64,000 nucleotides of DNA from Saprospiraceae bacterium. Its GTDB lineage: Bacteria > Bacteroidota > Bacteroidia > Chitinophagales > Saprospiraceae. The stretch covers positions 1 through 64,000 of the forward strand of contig JAIPBL010000009.1 in the NCBI GenBank assembly GCA_021739645.1, written 5' to 3'. Both the position numbers and the translations under genes were made by a program. Shown here piece after piece: positions 60,484 to 64,000 of the stretch. Under the pieces are notes generated by a model that was not told the origin of the DNA, did no database searches, and saw nothing but the letters and a program-made list of their open reading frames with translations. How positions within the stretch are numbered: position 1 is the stretch's first letter; every line of letters starts with the position of its first letter.

Positions 60484-61452
60484 ATGAATCCTGCGATGAC
60501 AACCACCATGCAGCCCGACAACACCCACAAGAATATCCCTGGCAACCCATCCACGGCGAAGTCGAGCTTGGAAAAGCTGAACGACCGCTCAAACGGTCAG
60601 CCGTTGCGGGTGCTGTCAGAAGAGGACTGGGCTTTTTGGCAAGCGAACGGCTATGTGGTGGTAAAAAATGCCGTGCCAAGGTTTCAAGTGAAACGCACCG
60701 CCGATTTCCTTTGGGAATTTGAGGAGAAAGACCCCAATGACCCTGAGACATGGTATGTCCCCCCACGTGCAGAAATGCAGATGAAAGAACTCACCAACAC
60801 GGGCATGGTGGAGGTCTATAACCACCAACTCCTTTGGGAGAACCGGCAAATGCCACGGGTCTATGATGCATTCGTGGATGTATGGGGCACGGAAAAACTC
60901 TGGGTAACGATAGACCGAGCCAACCTCAACCTGCCCATGCGCCCTGGCCATGAGTACAAGGGGTTCATCCACTGGGACTATGACCCAGAGACCCGACCCG
61001 TGAATGTGCAGGGCGTACTGGCGCTCGCTGACCAGACAGACGAGAACATGGGCGGTTTCCAGTGCATCCCCGAACTTTATCGGAATTACGATACTTGGAA
61101 ACTGACCCAACCTGAAGACCGAAACCATTTTCAGCCGGACATCACAGGCTTTGAGCTGGTGAAAGTAAAATTGGAAGCAGGTGACCTGCTTATCTTCAAC
61201 AGCCTGTTGGCACACGGCATCCGTCCGAACCACTCGGCAGGCAAAGTGCGCATGGCGCAATACATCTCCATGATGCCCGCCCAACCAGAAAATGAGGCGC
61301 TCCGTCAGTGGCGCATCAACGCTTGGAGAGACCGCATCGCACCAGAGGGCTATGCTTTTCCCGGCGACCCTCGGCGCTGGGAGCAGACCCGTTACACAAC
61401 GGCTGAACTTTCAGGATTAGGAAAGAAACTTCTAGGGTTGGAAGGCTGGTGA
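60484..61452 (+). CDS. Phytanoyl-CoA dioxygenase (PhyH) family oxygenase
   Basis: 322 residues from the ATG at 60484; an in-frame GTG at 60412 would add 24 residues with no family match. The non-haem Fe(II)/2-oxoglutarate facial triad is visible as His163-x-Asp165 (GFIHWDYDPE) and the distal His244 (NSLLAHGIRPNHS), with an Arg nearby for 2-oxoglutarate. The N-terminal EEDWAFWQANGYVVVKNAVP is the PhyH start. It hydroxylates an unknown small molecule; no biosynthetic cluster is adjacent. Confidence 0.85.
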   Translation: MNPAMTTTMQPDNTHKNIPGNPSTAKSSLEKLNDRSNGQPLRVLSEEDWAFWQANGYVVVKNAVPRFQVKRTADFLWEFEEKDPNDPETWYVPPRAEMQMKELTNTGMVEVYNHQLLWENRQMPRVYDAFVDVWGTEKLWVTIDRANLNLPMRPGHEYKGFIHWDYDPETRPVNVQGVLALADQTDENMGGFQCIPELYRNYDTWKLTQPEDRNHFQPDITGFELVKVKLEAGDLLIFNSLLAHGIRPNHSAGKVRMAQYISMMPAQPENEALRQWRINAWRDRIAPEGYAFPGDPRRWEQTRYTTAELSGLGKKLLGLEGW

Positions 61453-61468
61453 TACCCGAGTTCGTGCT

Positions 61469-62998
61469 TCAATTAATATCCACCACCACCTTATAAGTGG
61501 GGTCTTCCATGACGTTTACATCAATTAATTCCTCTGCGTTTTTCAACAACTTTTTACAGTCAGCGCTTAAATGTTTGAGGTGAACTTTTTTGCCGTTTTT
61601 CAGGTAGCGTTCTGTGATTTTGTTCAATGCTTCAATGGCGGACATGTCCACGACCCGGCTTTCTGCAAAATCTATGAATACTTCTTCTGGGTCGTTTTGC
61701 ACATCAAATTTTTCGTTAAAAGCAGTTACTGAACCAAAGAACAGCGGGCCGTATATTTCATAATGTTTTACGCCATTTTCGTCAATGTGCTTTCTGGCCC
61801 GGATGCGTTTGGCATTGTCCCAAGCGAATACCAAGGCAGCGATGACGACGCCAATGATGACCGCCAATGCCAAATTGTGGAGAAATACGGTTACGATGGT
61901 AACCATTGCCATCACGAAAATATCCGACTTCGGCATTTTGGTAAACGTCCGCAAACTGGCCCATTCGAAGGTGCCGATGGCAACCATAATCATCAGCCCG
62001 GTCAGTGCAGCCATTGGCAGTCTTTCTATCAAACCCGCCCCAAACATGATGAAAACCAAAAGCATCACCGAAGCCACAATGCCCGATAGCCTCGCCCTTG
62101 CACCAGAAGAAATGTTTATCAAACTTTGGCCAATCATGGCGCAGCCACCCATGCCGGAGAAAAAACCGGAGAGGATATTTGCAGCTCCTTGTGCGACTGC
62201 CTCTTTGTTGCAACGTCCCCTCGTTTCCGTTATTTCATCAATAATATTTAGCGTCAGCAAGCTTTCAATTAACCCAACGCCAGCGACTATAGCAGCAAAA
62301 GGAAATATGATAGTAAGCGTTTCGAAGGTTAAAGGGATATTAGGAATATGGAAGGGTGGAAAACCACCTTGTATGGAGGCCATGTCTCCGACTGTTTTGG
62401 TGTCAATTCCAAAAAAAGAAACAATACCAAATACCACCAAAATGGCTGTCAATGCTGCAGGGATAACCTTTGTCAGCTTCGGCATTCCCCATATTATCAG
62501 CATCGTGACGGCTACCAGCGCTAACAATATATATAGTGGTGTCCCAGTTAGCCAATTGCCCGACATATCTTTAAATTGGTCCAATTGCGACATGAATATT
62601 ATGATGGCCAAGCCATTTACAAATCCAAAAATTACAGGGTGTGGAACTAACCGCATTAATTTGCCCAACCGAAATGTACCCGCTAATACCTGAATAATGC
62701 CCGCCAATACCACCGTCGCAAAAATATACTCCACCCCATGCGACTTTGCCAAAGCTACAATCACCACGGCAACGGCACCTGTCGCCCCGGAAATCATACC
62801 TGGTCGCCCACCAAAAATGGACGTTATCAAGCCCATCATGAATGCAGCATAAAGGCCAGTCAATGGAGATAAGCCAGCAATGAAAGCGAAAGCCACCGCC
62901 TCCGGCACTAGCGCCAATGCCACCGTTAGGCCCGATAAAACTTCGGTTTTGTAATCAACTTTTTGGGTGAGGTCAAAGAGGTTCAGATACTTTTTCAT
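61469..62998 (-). CDS. SulP-family anion transporter with C-terminal STAS domain
   Basis: 509 residues. An LTVALALVPEAVAFAFIAGL start, FGGRPGMISGATGAVAVVIV and NILSGFFSGMGGCAMIGQSL are the SulP transporter signatures across ~12 membrane spans. A C-terminal STAS domain (about 400-509: VFIDFAESRVVDMSAIEALN, KKVHLKHLSADCKKLLKNAE) ends the protein. It takes up sulfate, bicarbonate or another anion; the ion cannot be told. No carbonic anhydrase or sulfate-assimilation gene is adjacent. Confidence 0.92.
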   Translation of the reverse strand: MKKYLNLFDLTQKVDYKTEVLSGLTVALALVPEAVAFAFIAGLSPLTGLYAAFMMGLITSIFGGRPGMISGATGAVAVVIVALAKSHGVEYIFATVVLAGIIQVLAGTFRLGKLMRLVPHPVIFGFVNGLAIIIFMSQLDQFKDMSGNWLTGTPLYILLALVAVTMLIIWGMPKLTKVIPAALTAILVVFGIVSFFGIDTKTVGDMASIQGGFPPFHIPNIPLTFETLTIIFPFAAIVAGVGLIESLLTLNIIDEITETRGRCNKEAVAQGAANILSGFFSGMGGCAMIGQSLINISSGARARLSGIVASVMLLVFIMFGAGLIERLPMAALTGLMIMVAIGTFEWASLRTFTKMPKSDIFVMAMVTIVTVFLHNLALAVIIGVVIAALVFAWDNAKRIRARKHIDENGVKHYEIYGPLFFGSVTAFNEKFDVQNDPEEVFIDFAESRVVDMSAIEALNKITERYLKNGKKVHLKHLSADCKKLLKNAEELIDVNVMEDPTYKVVVDIN

Positions 62999-63200
62999 TC
63001 AAAATTTGTGAAGATGAAACGGCCATGAAAACCAGCGTAATTGCCAGGTTTTAACTTTGGGGGCGCAAGAATAGGGAAATAATGCTCGCCCACACGGATG
63101 AATGGCCAAAAATGACCAGATAGCAAGTTGGAAATTCATGTGCCCAATTTTTTCAATCCACATTTCTCGCCGTAGCTTTCCCCACTAAAACGAATTGACC

Positions 63201-63953
63201 ATGCCACCTAACGCACTTGAATCGCCATTCTTTCGCCCAAACACAGACTTTCAACTATTTGGTAATCAGCACCTTGTGATGATTGCGCTGACACTCGGAC
63301 TCGCCTTTGGAATTTCATTTCTTGTAAAAAACAGGTTGTCCAAGCCGCAGCAACTGTCGATAGGGAGAGCCATGACCCTGGTGATGGCCGTAGCCGTGAT
63401 AGGCTGGATTGGCATCCGCATGGCAATGTGGGAATTTGATTACAAAACAGACCTGCCCTTCGACATCTGTAACATCGTAGCATTGTCCCTTCCATTTTTG
63501 ATGTGGCAACCCAATCCCCGTATCCACGAAGTGCTCTATTTCTGGATATTTGCAGGCACCATGCAGGCTGTGCTCACCCCACATTTGTTCGAGGGGTTTC
63601 CACATTTTACTTTCGTGAAATATTGGACGGTTCATGGCGGGCTGGTCGTTTTTGCTGTTTATGCGACGGTGGTTTACGGTATTCGGCCAACTTGGAAGAG
63701 CCTCTGGCGGTCATTTATATTGTTGCAGGTTTATGTTGCTGCTTTGTTTTGTATCAATCTCGTGCTTGACTCCAATTATGCCTACCTCATGCGAAAACCA
63801 CCCGTCGCCTCCGCCCTCGACTATTTGGGAGATTACCCTTGGTATTTGGTATCCAGCGAAGTGGTTGCATTGGTGATGTTTGTGATGGTATTATTGCCAT
63901 TGTTGTTCAAAAAAAAAGACAATTGCCGTCAATCCCCCACCTCAGTAAAATAA
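63201..63953 (+). CDS. TIGR02206 (YwaF-like) integral membrane protein
   Basis: 250 residues from the ATG at 63201. Seven hydrophobic segments are visible: LVMIALTLGLAFGISFLV, AMTLVMAVAVIGWIGIRMAM, FDICNIVALSLPFLMW, VLYFWIFAGTMQAVLTPHLF, HGGLVVFAVYATVVYGI, FILLQVYVAALFCINLVLD and VVALVMFVMVLLPLLF. The pattern F-G-x-x-H, then L-P-F-D-I-C and N-Y-x-Y-L fits TIGR02206. Function unknown; found in many bacteria. Confidence 0.75.
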   Translation: MPPNALESPFFRPNTDFQLFGNQHLVMIALTLGLAFGISFLVKNRLSKPQQLSIGRAMTLVMAVAVIGWIGIRMAMWEFDYKTDLPFDICNIVALSLPFLMWQPNPRIHEVLYFWIFAGTMQAVLTPHLFEGFPHFTFVKYWTVHGGLVVFAVYATVVYGIRPTWKSLWRSFILLQVYVAALFCINLVLDSNYAYLMRKPPVASALDYLGDYPWYLVSSEVVALVMFVMVLLPLLFKKKDNCRQSPTSVK

Positions 63954-63954
63954 A

Positions 63955-63989
63955 AAAGCCCGGATGACATCGGGTCACCCGGGCTTTGC
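63955..63989 (+). terminator. Rho-independent terminator after the TIGR02206 gene
   Basis: AAAGCCCGG at 63955-63963 pairs with CCCGGGCTTT at about 63978-63987, immediately after the stop codon. Confidence 0.85.
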
Positions 63990-64000
63990 TTCACAAGTAT

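Noticed and set aside
61785-62693. 302-codon plus-strand ORF
   Set aside because: Antisense to the SulP transporter; hydrophobic codons give a Met/Ser/Thr-rich shadow frame.

Overview
The window reads as chromosomal DNA of a Bacteroidota bacterium, most likely of the Saprospiria/Lewinella-Haliscomenobacter type (inferred from gene content and style, not from a marker-gene search). The supporting signs are many secreted proteins ending in type IX secretion (T9SS) C-terminal sorting domains with YPNP-like motifs, a gliding-motility-associated C-terminal domain at the left edge, PorV/PorQ-like and TonB-dependent outer-membrane proteins, promoters of the TTTG/TAnnTTTG type, and tRNA genes without an encoded CCA next to a CCA-adding enzyme. 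No rRNA, CRISPR array, phage or insertion sequence is visible.

Layout. 1-8.1 kb: tail of a gliding/T9SS protein, a secreted double-PDZ protein, a GHL10-type glycoside hydrolase, and two neighbouring large T9SS cargo proteins. 8.2-15.4 kb: a PLP enzyme gene interrupted by one in-frame TGA, a SlyD-like isomerase, an acyl-CoA carboxylase beta subunit, small envelope proteins, the CCA-adding enzyme and DusB. 15.5-21.7 kb: an AT-rich gap, a small beta-barrel, a lipoprotein, a 1113-residue T9SS cargo protein and a stand-alone sorting-domain-like protein. 21.7-27.3 kb: purC, a Nudix-like protein, proC and udk on the minus strand, an outer-membrane protein, and a 487-residue unknown. 27.5-31.2 kb: a T9SS protein with seven Cys-rich repeats plus dockerin-like and cohesin-like modules, then a Nudix hydrolase.

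31.3-38.7 kb is the most interesting part. It holds a three-gene conflict-type system: an EAD11-like/iSTAND-like protein, a MoxR AAA+ ATPase, and a 1513-residue membrane protein with a degenerate vWA-like region, TPR-like repeats and a C-terminal FGE/SUMF1-fold domain. The last ~35 codons look like the variable region of a diversity-generating retroelement (DGR). No reverse transcriptase or template repeat is in the window. A PIN-domain toxin-antitoxin pair sits on the opposite strand between the ATPase and the giant gene. It abuts the giant gene's start, which lacks an ATG.

38.7-46.4 kb: a GC-rich glycosidase flanked by palindromic repeats, an adenosine deaminase-family gene, a DUF4442 protein, a DUF4403 lipoprotein and a secreted four-PDZ protein. 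46.5-49.7 kb: a tRNA-His gene without the usual G-1:C73, followed directly by an alphaproteobacterial-looking hisS, then gmhA and dapF. 50-64 kb: an HtrA protease, a TonB-dependent receptor, sucC, tRNA-Glu, gap and pgk (glycolysis), a serine hydrolase, a PhyH-family oxygenase, a SulP transporter and a TIGR02206 membrane protein. Many intergenic spaces hold palindromic elements that look like genome-wide dispersed repeats.
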